Source: Micrococcaceae bacterium UBA6021 (GTDB lineage Bacteria; Actinomycetota; Actinomycetes; Actinomycetales; Micrococcaceae). Taken from it: DNA of 15,017 bases. Below the pieces are notes generated by a model. That model was not told where the DNA came from. It did not search any database and saw only the letters and a list, made by a program, of their open reading frames with translations. The stretch is from NCBI GenBank assembly GCA_002427975.1, contig DIZT01000188.1, forward strand, positions 1 to 15,017, given 5' to 3'. The position numbers and the translations under genes were made by a program. Shown piece after piece: positions 8,263-14,783 of the stretch. Within the stretch, counting starts at the first letter, position 1; each line of letters opens with the position of its first letter.

Positions 8263-9033
8263 TCAGTCCTCCGAGTTCCGGCGATTGGACGGGTGGATGC
8301 GGGCAGCTGCGATCCGCTCCAGCTCTTCCTGCGACAGGAGGTAGGCACGGCGGCCGTGGCCACGATCCCGGCTGTCCATGATGCGGCGGTACTCGGCCAG
8401 CATGCGGAGATACGTGTCGAGCATGCGTGAATGCGAGTTGCCGTTGTCGTTGCGCTCCAGCTGGGGCTTCAGCTCGGTCCACCGGTCATCCCGCATCAGG
8501 AAGTCGACGTAGCTCGCCATATGCCCCTCTAGCGCATCGTTGTGGTCGAAGCCGTGGAACTCAACTTCGTAGGCCAGTTCCTCGTCGACGGGCGACCCTT
8601 CCTTCGAGAGCTGGTCGATGCTATAGGTGGTGGTCCGGAACATCTGGAGGATATCGGATACGCGCCCGCAGTCCCGCTTTGACAGCTCGGTGTTGAAACC
8701 GGCCATCTCGTACCAGTACTCGCCGGTGAAGCCGGCTTCGAGGATGCCCGCCCGCATCAGTTGGTAGTCGAGATCGCCGTCGACGTCATTGCCGTCCTTA
8801 GGCAGCACCCGCGCGTGGATCCGGTGCAGGAGGGAGAGTACCTGCCTGTCGACGATCCGCATGCTCTCCGGGGCGGGCTCATCGCCGTGCTTGATCTCCC
8901 GTTCGTAGATGGGCACGACCGCCTCCATGAGTAGGTCTCGGACAAACTCGCTGAGCGTCACGCCCTCGTTGTCCGCCATTTCCTTGAGCTGATCGCGGAC
9001 GTGATCGTCCACTCGGATATTCAGAACTGCCAT
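8263..9033 (-). CDS. Ribbon-helix-helix DNA-binding protein with YfbU-like domain
   Basis: The first gene of the operon encodes 256 residues. Residues 1 to about 40 form a ribbon-helix-helix DNA-binding domain (LNIRVDDHVRDQLKEMADNE, then GVTLSEFVRDLLMEAV). From about residue 58 to the end it resembles the YfbU family: DRQVLSLLHRIHARVL, the block GRVSDILQMFRTTTYSIDQL, FHGFDHNDALEGHMASYVDF and AYLLSQEELERIAAAR line up with the order of blocks in E. coli YfbU. YfbU has no settled biochemical role; in E. coli it has been listed among proteins contributing to MazF-linked cell death. The ATG has GGAGG upstream with good spacing. A perfect 9-bp inverted repeat 19 bp upstream makes autoregulation plausible. 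Confidence 0.78.
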   Translation of the reverse strand: MAVLNIRVDDHVRDQLKEMADNEGVTLSEFVRDLLMEAVVPIYEREIKHGDEPAPESMRIVDRQVLSLLHRIHARVLPKDGNDVDGDLDYQLMRAGILEAGFTGEYWYEMAGFNTELSKRDCGRVSDILQMFRTTTYSIDQLSKEGSPVDEELAYEVEFHGFDHNDALEGHMASYVDFLMRDDRWTELKPQLERNDNGNSHSRMLDTYLRMLAEYRRIMDSRDRGHGRRAYLLSQEELERIAAARIHPSNRRNSED

Positions 9034-9051
9034 TTTGTCCTCCAGTATGCG

Positions 9052-9082
9052 TGTATGACGCTTAGTGTCGCACCGTCATACA
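9052..9082 (-). promoter_or_regulatory. Palindromic operator-like site upstream of the RHH-YfbU operon
   Basis: TGTATGACG (9052-9060) and its exact reverse complement CGTCATACA (9074-9082) are separated by 13 bp, giving 22 bp centre to centre, about two helical turns. A related GTATG half-site sits at 9044-9048. The site lies 19 bp from the ATG at 9033, where the promoter should be. Ribbon-helix-helix proteins bind such spaced repeats as dimers of dimers, so the product of this operon is the obvious candidate ligand. Confidence 0.6.
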
Positions 9083-9469
9083 AAGTCGGTTATGTCGCGA
9101 TCTGCCGCTGTCGATGATCGTGCTCCAGCTGTCTGGTGAGCGACTCCGGATGGCGCCTTATCGCGTGACGCGTGTGTGGGGGGAGGCGCTTCGCGCTTCG
9201 AGCGGGCAGAGCCCGCCCGGGTGAGGGGTGGGAAGGGCTCGACGTCGAGGCGGGCCTCGGTGCGCCGGTTGCCGACGCTCTTCAGGCAGCGGCGGAACAG
9301 GCGCGGGTTGCGATTGAGAGCGAACATCTGCGCCCGGTGCTCGGGCAGTTAGAGATGGAGTCCAGGCCACCAGGAGGGAGCTCGCCCTTGCTGCCAAGTA
9401 GCCACCGGGTTATCCACATACCCGAATGTGGCGGTTACGTGCAGCCCGCAGTCCGGCGATGCTTGGCGA
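9083..9469. other. Gene-free GC-rich gap with short hairpins
   Basis: No convincing gene is present. A perfect GCGGGC/GCCCGC hairpin with a 3-nt loop lies at 9202-9216 and a CCACAT/ATGTGG inverted repeat at 9414-9431, close to the next gene. The stretch 9170-9400 is open in several frames on both strands but encodes proline- and arginine-rich or low-complexity sequence with no family I recognise. It may be decayed coding DNA. The promoter of the DUF1877-like gene should lie near its right end. Confidence 0.35.
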
Positions 9470-9988
9470 ATGGGAATCAGATACTACGCGTACGCATTCG
9501 ACGGCAACTTGACAGATCAAGCGCTTGTCGATCCGCTCAGCTTTCTCTCCGATGATCCGCTCGCCGATGCATGGGGATTCGAACACTGTGCCACGATCAG
9601 CACCCCGACGTTTGAGCAAGCGGTGCCTAATCGGGACATGCTGTACCTCGACAAAGCATGGCGGCATTTGCAGTGCCTCACCGCACCAGCGGAACCAGAC
9701 CTGATGGCCCGTCGTGCCTATCGGATGTTCGAGGGCGCAGTGGTCATGAACGACATGGGTTGGAAGCCTTGGGTGCGGACATTGACCCCACCGGAGGTGT
9801 TGGCTGTCGCAAGGGACCTGGAAGAGGTCTCCGACGAGGACGTGGAGTTACGGCTGCGGGAATCGCATTGCTTCAGTCCGGACGTTGATGGTGAGGTCGA
9901 CTATGTCGTGAGCTACCTTCGGCAAGCGCGGACCTTTACGGCGAACCTCGCTGCTGAGGGACGCGGCATGGTCTACATGATCGGATGA
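9470..9988 (+). CDS. DUF1877-like (YfbM-like) hypothetical protein
   Basis: The 172-residue product starts MGIRYYAYAF and contains LYLDKAWRHLQCL (about residues 61-73). That block resembles the DLDKSW-x-x-L-H-x-L block of DUF1877/YfbM proteins, and the segment RTLTPPEVLAVARDLEEVSD matches the following TPEEV-type helix. There are no TM segments or signal peptide, so it is likely cytoplasmic. The ATG at 9470 was chosen over upstream GTG codons because the conserved MGxRYY opening starts there. The family has no known function; members are scattered in accessory regions. It converges on the oxidoreductase gene, with a long hairpin between. Confidence 0.6.
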   Translation: MGIRYYAYAFDGNLTDQALVDPLSFLSDDPLADAWGFEHCATISTPTFEQAVPNRDMLYLDKAWRHLQCLTAPAEPDLMARRAYRMFEGAVVMNDMGWKPWVRTLTPPEVLAVARDLEEVSDEDVELRLRESHCFSPDVDGEVDYVVSYLRQARTFTANLAAEGRGMVYMIG

Positions 9989-10008
9989 TGTCAGTACCGC
10001 GTGATTCC

Positions 10009-10054
10009 AAAGAACCCCACCGGGGACCAGTGCAGGTCCACGGTGGGCTTCTTT
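10009..10054. terminator. Strong hairpin between convergent genes, likely bidirectional terminator
   Basis: AAAGAACCCCACCG (10009-10022) pairs with CGGTGGGCTTCTTT (10041-10054) with one mismatch. Inside it, GGACC (10024-10028) pairs with GGTCC (10035-10039) around a 6-nt loop. The A-rich left arm and T-rich right arm suit termination in both directions, as expected between the converging DUF1877-like and oxidoreductase genes. Confidence 0.75.
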
Positions 10055-10107
10055 GTCTCTGCATGCGTTCCAATGGCTTGCAGCGGCCGCCGGCAGGCCG
10101 GCAACCC

Positions 10108-11148
10108 CTAACTTGCCCGGGTCCAGCCCAGGGCGGGACCCAATTTCGTGGCGATGTCGGTGAGGATTTGGACGTAGTCCTCATGGTGGAAGCTGAACGG
10201 CAGCGCGAACGCCACTTCGTCGACCTCCTGGAACCCCGCGTGTGCGTACAGCTGTTCGGCGATCTGATCGCTGGTGCCGATGAGATCCGGGGCGAACAGC
10301 ATCCTTTTTGGCCCCTGCGGCGCCCGGGTGCGGGGACTGCGTTCATCGACGTACCGCTGGTACTTTTCCCGCTGCTGAGCTGAAGCCGAATCGGTAGGGA
10401 TCACCACCAGGCCTTGCGAGACCCTGGCTGGTCCATGCGGTTGGGCTGATGTCGCGGCGGCTTCACGATAGGCGCGGATCTGCGATTGCTGGATTTGGGC
10501 AAACGCGGGTTCCTGATTCGTTTCGGGGAAGATCACACTGCTGGAGAGCAGATTGAATCCGTTTGACCCGGCCCAGACAGCCGATTTCCTGCTGGCCGCC
10601 CCATACCAAAGTCGATCGCGGAGCCCGGAAGAGTACGGCTCGACGCGGTTGGAGAATTCCTCGACGACACCCTGCTTGCCGGAAAATTCCCGGACCGGTT
10701 CCCCTGCAATCAAACGGGCAAGCCGTTCCACGCGTGCGTAGCTGAAGTCCTCCAGCTCGGCGGAATCCGGGTAGAGCTCGTGCTTCACCGTGCCGTAGTT
10801 CATTGGTTCACCGACGCTCAGGCCCGGATTGAGTCGCCCGCCCGCGAGCAGATCCACTGTGGCCAGATCCTCAGCCAGGCGCAATGGATTTTCCCAGCCC
10901 ATGGGGGTGACAGCGGTTCCAAGCTCGATCCGGGAGGTGCGTTGGCTGGCCGCGGCCATGATCGCAATGGGGGAGGAGATTCCGAACTGCAGATGGCGGT
11001 GGCGCAGCCAGGCGCTGTCGAATCCGAGCCGTTCGCCCAGTTCGATGACCTGCAACGTCGATTCGTGCCCCGCGGCTGGATCCGCTGGATCGAACAGACC
11101 AATCGTCAGAAATCCAAGCTTGCGTAACGGTTGTGAAGAATGGGGCAT
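10108..11148 (-). CDS. LLM-class (luciferase-like) flavin-dependent oxidoreductase
   Basis: Members of this family are TIM-barrel enzymes using FMN or F420 to oxidise or reduce small molecules; the substrate here is unknown. The 346-residue product shows the family order: LGFLTIGLFDP at the first strand, LGERLGFDSAWLRHRH, a stretch SPIAIMAAASQRTSRIELGT with AVTPMGWENPLRLAEDLATV, and DLLAGGRLNPGLSVGEP. The C-terminal block LIGTSDQIAEQLYAHAGFQE is the usual end-of-barrel motif (G-x-P/S-x-x-V/I-A-x-x-L). ATG at 11148 follows GAAGGAAG and begins just before the first strand; the open frame continues upstream for 100 codons of arginine-rich, implausible sequence. It is divergent from mazE and is the one cargo gene without an obvious defence role. 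Confidence 0.85.
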   Translation of the reverse strand: MPHSSQPLRKLGFLTIGLFDPADPAAGHESTLQVIELGERLGFDSAWLRHRHLQFGISSPIAIMAAASQRTSRIELGTAVTPMGWENPLRLAEDLATVDLLAGGRLNPGLSVGEPMNYGTVKHELYPDSAELEDFSYARVERLARLIAGEPVREFSGKQGVVEEFSNRVEPYSSGLRDRLWYGAASRKSAVWAGSNGFNLLSSSVIFPETNQEPAFAQIQQSQIRAYREAAATSAQPHGPARVSQGLVVIPTDSASAQQREKYQRYVDERSPRTRAPQGPKRMLFAPDLIGTSDQIAEQLYAHAGFQEVDEVAFALPFSFHHEDYVQILTDIATKLGPALGWTRAS

Positions 11149-11293
11149 GGGCTTCCTTCGAAGGGTTCGTCGACGGCTGGTCCCCATGATATCCGGGGGG
11201 ACCAAGCGCGTAGGCACAGCGCAACCAGTCAGGAGACTCCGGGATCGACAGATCTTTCGGATACAAGTAGTTGAGGCGCGTAGTCCGTTAGGA

Positions 11294-11310
11294 ATACCGA
11301 TTGGTATACT
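11294..11310 (+). promoter_or_regulatory. Promoter and operator-like palindrome of the mazE/mazF pair
   Basis: ATACC (11294-11298) and GGTAT (11303-11307) form an inverted repeat around GATT. The right arm overlaps TATACT (11305-11310), a good -10 box 6 nt before the ATG at 11317. The mRNA would be leaderless, and a protein on the palindrome would cover the promoter, the usual logic of antitoxin autoregulation. Confidence 0.55.
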
Positions 11311-11316
11311 GGGTTG

Positions 11317-11544
11317 ATGGCAACGACAATCAAGGTGTCGGTCGAGCTTCGCGACCGAATCAACCGTGACGCTCAGGAGCGGGGAGTGACGGCGGCCGGT
11401 CTTATCGAGGGGCTGCTCGACGGGTACGAACGGCGTAGGCGCATGCAATTATTCGGGCATGCGTTTCGTGGTGCAGACCAAGAGTACTGGGATGAGTTCC
11501 GGGAATGGGACGTTGCGCTGAGTGACGGACGCGATGGTAGGTGA
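11317..11544 (+). CDS. MazE-like ribbon-helix-helix antitoxin
   Basis: The 75-residue product begins TIKVSVELRDRINRDAQERG and continues VTAAGLIEGLLDGYERRRR, a ribbon-helix-helix DNA-binding domain. A C-terminal tail follows (DQEYWDEFREWD), of the kind that wraps and blocks MazF. The ATG at 11317 directly follows an apparent -10 box and has no Shine-Dalgarno sequence, consistent with a leaderless start; an in-frame TTG at 11314 is less likely. Its 3' end overlaps the downstream toxin gene, the standard toxin-antitoxin order. Role and partner are inferred from domain type and position. Confidence 0.8.
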   Translation: MATTIKVSVELRDRINRDAQERGVTAAGLIEGLLDGYERRRRMQLFGHAFRGADQEYWDEFREWDVALSDGRDGR

Positions 11545-11881
11545 TCTCCAACGGGGGATGGTTGTATGGGCCGAACTTGATCCAGTCCGCGGGCGTGAAC
11601 AGGCAGGGCGTCGTCCTGCACTTGTGATCGCAAGTGATCTTTACCTCGAGCAGGCCGACACGCTGGCGATCATCGTCCCTGCGACGACGACTGATCGCGG
11701 ATGGCCCAACCACGTGCCGTTGACAGGCTCGAATCTCATGCTCACCCAGCTGACGTACGCGATGACCGAACAGCCTCGGGTGGTCACGCGTGAGCGACTC
11801 TTTGATGTGGCGGGAATTGTCGACGCGGCGACCATGCATGAAGTCGACGGCTGGCTTCGTGATTTCCTCGCCTTGCCGTGA
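11534..11881 (+). CDS. mazF: MazF/PemK-family endoribonuclease toxin
   Basis: MazF toxins cleave mRNA (and in some cases tRNA or rRNA) at short sequence motifs, arresting growth when the antitoxin decays. The 115-residue product has RGMVVWAELDPVRGREQAGR followed by RPALVIAS, containing the conserved basic residue before the RP (R27). It also has PATTTDRGW (about residues 49-56), carrying the catalytic-site threonine region, and the later QLTYAMTEQPRVV strand with an L-x-x-V-x-G-x-V/I-like helix entry. It overlaps the antitoxin gene by 11 bp. An in-frame GTG at 11522 would add four residues and is equally possible. Cleavage specificity cannot be read from sequence. Confidence 0.88.
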   Translation: MVGDLQRGMVVWAELDPVRGREQAGRRPALVIASDLYLEQADTLAIIVPATTTDRGWPNHVPLTGSNLMLTQLTYAMTEQPRVVTRERLFDVAGIVDAATMHEVDGWLRDFLALP

Positions 11882-11949
11882 TTGGCGCTTGGTGGCCTTT
11901 GCATGACCGAGGGCGCGCGGGACGGTTACGACGTCGCAACCGGCCAAAA

Positions 11950-11976
11950 TTGCTGGCTTCCCCGGTGCTTTACGAT
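11950..11976 (+). promoter_or_regulatory. Possible promoter of the potassium channel gene
   Basis: TTGCTG (11950-11955) and TACGAT (11971-11976) are spaced by 15 bp. The ATG at 11984 follows the -10-like box by 7 nt, so a leaderless start is possible. The spacing is short of the usual 17 bp, so this is tentative. Confidence 0.3.
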
Positions 11977-11983
11977 GCAACCT

Positions 11984-12748
11984 ATGACCCAACACCTCTG
12001 GCGCCGCTATTCGGAGTGGCCGCTCGTCATCGCGGCCCTTCTATTCGTCGTTGCCTACTCCGTCCAAGTCATCGGCAACATTTCCGAGCGTGACGCAGGG
12101 GTAATCGAGACCATTGTGTGGATAACGTGGGCGTTGTTCGCTGTGGACTATCTTGCCAACCTCATACTCGCCCCACGGAGGGGCAGATGGTTCATCCGAA
12201 ATCTCCACGAGCTCGTAATCCTGGCCTTGCCCGTTCTGCGTCCCTTACGCCTGCTTCGGCTAGTAACGCTCCTTCGGGTCCTGCACGGCGCCGCTGGCAA
12301 CGCCTTGCGTGGGCGCATTGTGACCTACGTTCTCGGCTCCGCCGTACTTCTAACGTATGCGGGTGCGCTCGCCGTCCTTGACGCGGAAGAGAACGCCAGT
12401 GGCTCCAACATCACAAACCTTGGGGACGCCATCTGGTGGGCGTTGACGACTATAACAACCGTTGGATACGGCGACCATTACCCGGTCACGGTGGTGGGGC
12501 GCGTCGTCGCAGCAGGTCTAATGATCGGTGGCATTGCTGTTTTGGGCGTGGTCACGGCGTCTGTTGCATCGTGGCTGGTTGAGCAGGTGAGCGCCGAGAC
12601 TGCGGCCGAGGTGGAAGCCGCGGACGCGCCGCTGCGAGCTGAGTTGGCGAGACTATCGGCGCAGGTTGAGCGCCTGACGTCCCTTCTGGATTCCCGCCCG
12701 ATGGATGACACGGGAACGGCACTGAAGAAGCCGCCACGGATCTTCTAG
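11984..12748 (+). CDS. Voltage-gated-type potassium channel
   Basis: The 254-residue membrane protein has S1 (WPLVIAALLFVVAYSVQVIG) and S2 (ETIVWITWALFAVDYLANLI). An S3/S4-like segment follows in which arginines recur at about residues 86, 89, 92 and 98 (RPLRLLRLVTLLRVL), like a voltage-sensor helix. Then come S5 (IVTYVLGSAVLLTYAGALAVL), the pore with selectivity filter TTVGYGD (158-164), and S6 (VVAAGLMIGGIAVLGVVTAS). The C-terminus is a short coiled coil (about residues 206-236) that may set the tetramer. The ATG at 11984 is chosen as possibly leaderless; ATG at 11975 is an alternative, and a longer TTG-started frame from 11882 lacks support. It lies about 100 bp after mazF on the same strand. 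Ion selectivity is clear from the filter; the physiological role is not. Confidence 0.85.
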   Translation: MTQHLWRRYSEWPLVIAALLFVVAYSVQVIGNISERDAGVIETIVWITWALFAVDYLANLILAPRRGRWFIRNLHELVILALPVLRPLRLLRLVTLLRVLHGAAGNALRGRIVTYVLGSAVLLTYAGALAVLDAEENASGSNITNLGDAIWWALTTITTVGYGDHYPVTVVGRVVAAGLMIGGIAVLGVVTASVASWLVEQVSAETAAEVEAADAPLRAELARLSAQVERLTSLLDSRPMDDTGTALKKPPRIF

Positions 12749-12967
12749 GGCCACTCAACCAGCCGGGAAGGAACGAGGACTCGGAACACCCGGTTCTGCC
12801 GTGGCCGGTAGACTATTGGGCGAACGACTTCCGTGGCCTATCGGTCCGTACGTAGTCCGCAAAACGTCCACATCAGGACCGTAACGGACCACCACAGACC
12901 ACCATGGAACCCCCGGAATCTAGCGGCTTCTGGGACCAGACAACCACGGACGAAAACCCGGGCACAG
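12749..12967. other. Right end of the island: gene-free, repeat-rich
   Basis: No gene is supported here. The stretch next to the right repeat carries GGTCCGT (12843-12849) and its reverse complement ACGGACC (12884-12890). It also has two GGACC copies within 12876-12890 and a 10-bp imperfect tandem (GGACCACCAC, then AGACCACCAT) ending at 12905. Such clusters beside an attachment site can be arm-type binding sites for a tyrosine recombinase and its accessory factors, but this is inference. Confidence 0.35.
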
Positions 12968-12984
12968 GTTCCGCTTCAACGTGT
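12968..12984 (+). repeat. attR-like 17-bp direct repeat with duplicate ychF end
   Basis: This is the exact partner of 5194-5210. Read in the ychF frame it gives FRFNV followed by TAA at 12984-12986, so it is the apparent original 3' end of ychF left behind at the right junction. Confidence 0.75.
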
Positions 12985-13011
12985 AATTTCCGGACGGACA
13001 AAGGAGACGGC

Positions 13012-14775
13012 ATGCCGCTGAGGCGTCTGATTCAGGTCATCACCGGGGCCGTAGCCGCGGTTCTGGTCATCTCAGGGTGTTCCGGTTCGGGGGGAGCACC
13101 TCCGGTGGTGGTGGGCGCGACGAAGCAGGGCGGAAGCGTCACGGTGGCGGAGGTGAATGCCTTCACGTCGTTCAACCCATTCAGCGCCGCCGGAAACACG
13201 GACATCAACACCAAGATCGGCAATATCACCCATTCCGGGTTCTACTATGTGGATGACACCGAAAAAGTGGTCCGGAACGAGAAATTCGGACACTTTGAAA
13301 AAGTCTCCGACAATCCCCTGAAGGTGAAGTACACCGTCAATGCCGGGGTGAAGTGGTCCGACGGCGCAGCCATCGATGCCGGCGATCTCCTCCTGTCCTG
13401 GGCCGCCGGTTCTGGCTACTTCGACGACGCTGACGCCCAGTCCCGGACAGGCACCACCTATTTTTCTGCCGCTGCGGACAAGAGCGGCCTGGCGGCCACC
13501 GCCCTCCCGGAGATCGGCAGTGATGGCCGTTCCATCACTCTGGAATACGCGTCACCATACGCGGACTGGGAAGTAGCGTTCGACGTCGGGCTGCCGGCCC
13601 ATGTTGTAGCCGCCAAGAGCGGCCTGAACGACGAAGCCGCCCTCATTGACCTCATCAAAAACTCGCCGCGGGGTGACACCAGGAAACCTGCGAGTAACGT
13701 CCCGCTGAAACGGGTCAGCGATTTCTGGAATTCAGGGTTTGACACCAAGAGCCTGCCCGAAGACCCAGCCATGTACCTTTCCAGCGGGCCATACATCGTC
13801 CGCGACATCGTTCCGGGCGCCTCGATACGACTGGTGCGGAACAAGGACTATGTGTGGGGTGCCGAGCCCTCCCTGGATGACATCACCGTCACGTTCACGG
13901 GCGCTGCCGCCGCTGCCATCGCCGCGCTCAGCAACGGACAGGCTGACATCATCGCCCCGCAACCCTCAGCCGGCACCGAAAGCCTCTTCGACGGCTTGGC
14001 TGCCCAGGGCAACACTGTCCAGCGGTACAGCCAGTCCGCTTACGACCACCTCGATCTGAATTTTACGGGCTCCTTTGCCGACAAGAATGTCAGGGAGGCG
14101 TTTCTCAAAACAGTTCCCCGGCAGCAGATCGTGGACGATGTGGTGGGCGGGTTCGTGCCCGGTGCGAAGCCCCTGGATTCGCAGGTCTTCCTGCCCTCCC
14201 AACCCAAATACCAGGATTCTGTCAAGAACAACGGTTCTTCCGAATATTCGGCTGTGGATATCCAAGGGGCAAAGTCGCAATTGCAGGGAGCTGCACCGAC
14301 AGTCCGGATCCTGTACAACAAGGACAACCCCAATAGGGTGCGAGCCTTTTCGCTGATCCGGGACTCGGCCCGTCTCGCCGGTTTCACCGTTGAAGATGCG
14401 GGTCTCGGCAACTCGGATTGGGTAAAGGCGCTCGGAGGCGGAAGCTACGACGCTGCCATCCTCGGCTGGATCGGTCCCGGAGTCGGCGTCAGCCGCGTCC
14501 CGCAGATCTTCAAGACAGGCGGCGCCAGCAACTTCAACCGGTTCTCCGACGGCGACGCGGACAAAGCGATGGAACAACTGGCAACCACCACGGACCTGGC
14601 AAAGCAGGACGAACTGATGGCCGCCGTCGACAAACGGGTGTGGAACAGCGCCTATGGATTGCCCCTCTACCAGACCACGGGAACGGTCGCCTTCAGCAGC
14701 CGTGTGACGGGAATCAAGCCCAGCTCCGGCCCTTTGGGCGTCTGGTGGAATGTGTGGGAGTGGCGCCTCAAATAG
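13012..14775 (+). CDS. ABC transporter substrate-binding lipoprotein, family 5 (peptide/nickel type)
   Basis: Family 5 binding proteins capture oligopeptides, dipeptides or nickel outside the cell and hand them to an ABC permease. The 587-residue product begins with basic residues, a hydrophobic signal and the lipobox VISGC with C23 as the lipidation site. Characteristic blocks follow: VKYTVNAGVKWSDGAAIDAG with DLLLSW, SGPYIVRDIVPGASIRLVRN with KDYVWG, ISALSNGQADI-like AAIAALSNGQADIIAP, and DHLDLNFTGSFADKNVREAF. ATG at 13012 was chosen because AAGGAG (13001-13006) precedes it and the signal peptide starts there; the open frame extends to 12904 across the attR-like repeat and is an artefact. 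No permease genes are in the window, and the ligand is unknown. Confidence 0.9.
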   Translation: MPLRRLIQVITGAVAAVLVISGCSGSGGAPPVVVGATKQGGSVTVAEVNAFTSFNPFSAAGNTDINTKIGNITHSGFYYVDDTEKVVRNEKFGHFEKVSDNPLKVKYTVNAGVKWSDGAAIDAGDLLLSWAAGSGYFDDADAQSRTGTTYFSAAADKSGLAATALPEIGSDGRSITLEYASPYADWEVAFDVGLPAHVVAAKSGLNDEAALIDLIKNSPRGDTRKPASNVPLKRVSDFWNSGFDTKSLPEDPAMYLSSGPYIVRDIVPGASIRLVRNKDYVWGAEPSLDDITVTFTGAAAAAIAALSNGQADIIAPQPSAGTESLFDGLAAQGNTVQRYSQSAYDHLDLNFTGSFADKNVREAFLKTVPRQQIVDDVVGGFVPGAKPLDSQVFLPSQPKYQDSVKNNGSSEYSAVDIQGAKSQLQGAAPTVRILYNKDNPNRVRAFSLIRDSARLAGFTVEDAGLGNSDWVKALGGGSYDAAILGWIGPGVGVSRVPQIFKTGGASNFNRFSDGDADKAMEQLATTTDLAKQDELMAAVDKRVWNSAYGLPLYQTTGTVAFSSRVTGIKPSSGPLGVWWNVWEWRLK

Positions 14776-14783
14776 GCTCCCCT

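Larger units (their letters stand above)
5211..12984. mobile_element. Genomic island of about 7.8 kb inserted at the 3' end of ychF
   Basis: The interval is bounded by the two 17-bp repeats. Removing it would join ychF to a TAA stop and place the substrate-binding lipoprotein start 25 bp further on, a compact core arrangement. The cargo is accessory in character: a nucleotidyltransferase remnant, AbiV, a frameshifted gene, an RHH-YfbU/HEPN-like/HNH operon, MazE/MazF, a DUF1877-like protein, a flavin oxidoreductase and a K+ channel. No integrase, transposase, relaxase, excisionase or replication gene is recognisable. The element may have lost its recombinase, or moves with one supplied in trans. 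Confidence 0.7.

Noticed and set aside
9172..9555. A plus-strand frame upstream of the DUF1877-like gene.
   Set aside because: Its composition is mixed and partly low-complexity, it overlaps the start of a better-supported gene in another frame, and no motif is recognised.
11149..11448. A 100-codon N-terminal extension of the flavin oxidoreductase.
   Set aside because: It would overlap the mazE promoter and coding region and encodes Arg/Ser-rich sequence unlike the family. GAAGGAAG supports the ATG at 11148.
5211..12984. CRISPR array, tRNA gene or insertion sequence within the island.
   Set aside because: No regularly spaced repeats, no cloverleaf-like sequence, and no transposase with terminal inverted repeats were seen. 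The attachment site is a protein-gene end, not a tRNA.
12904..13011. An N-terminal extension of the substrate-binding protein starting at 12904.
   Set aside because: It crosses the attR-like repeat and would bury the signal peptide and lipobox 36 residues inside the protein. A good ribosome binding site precedes the ATG at 13012.
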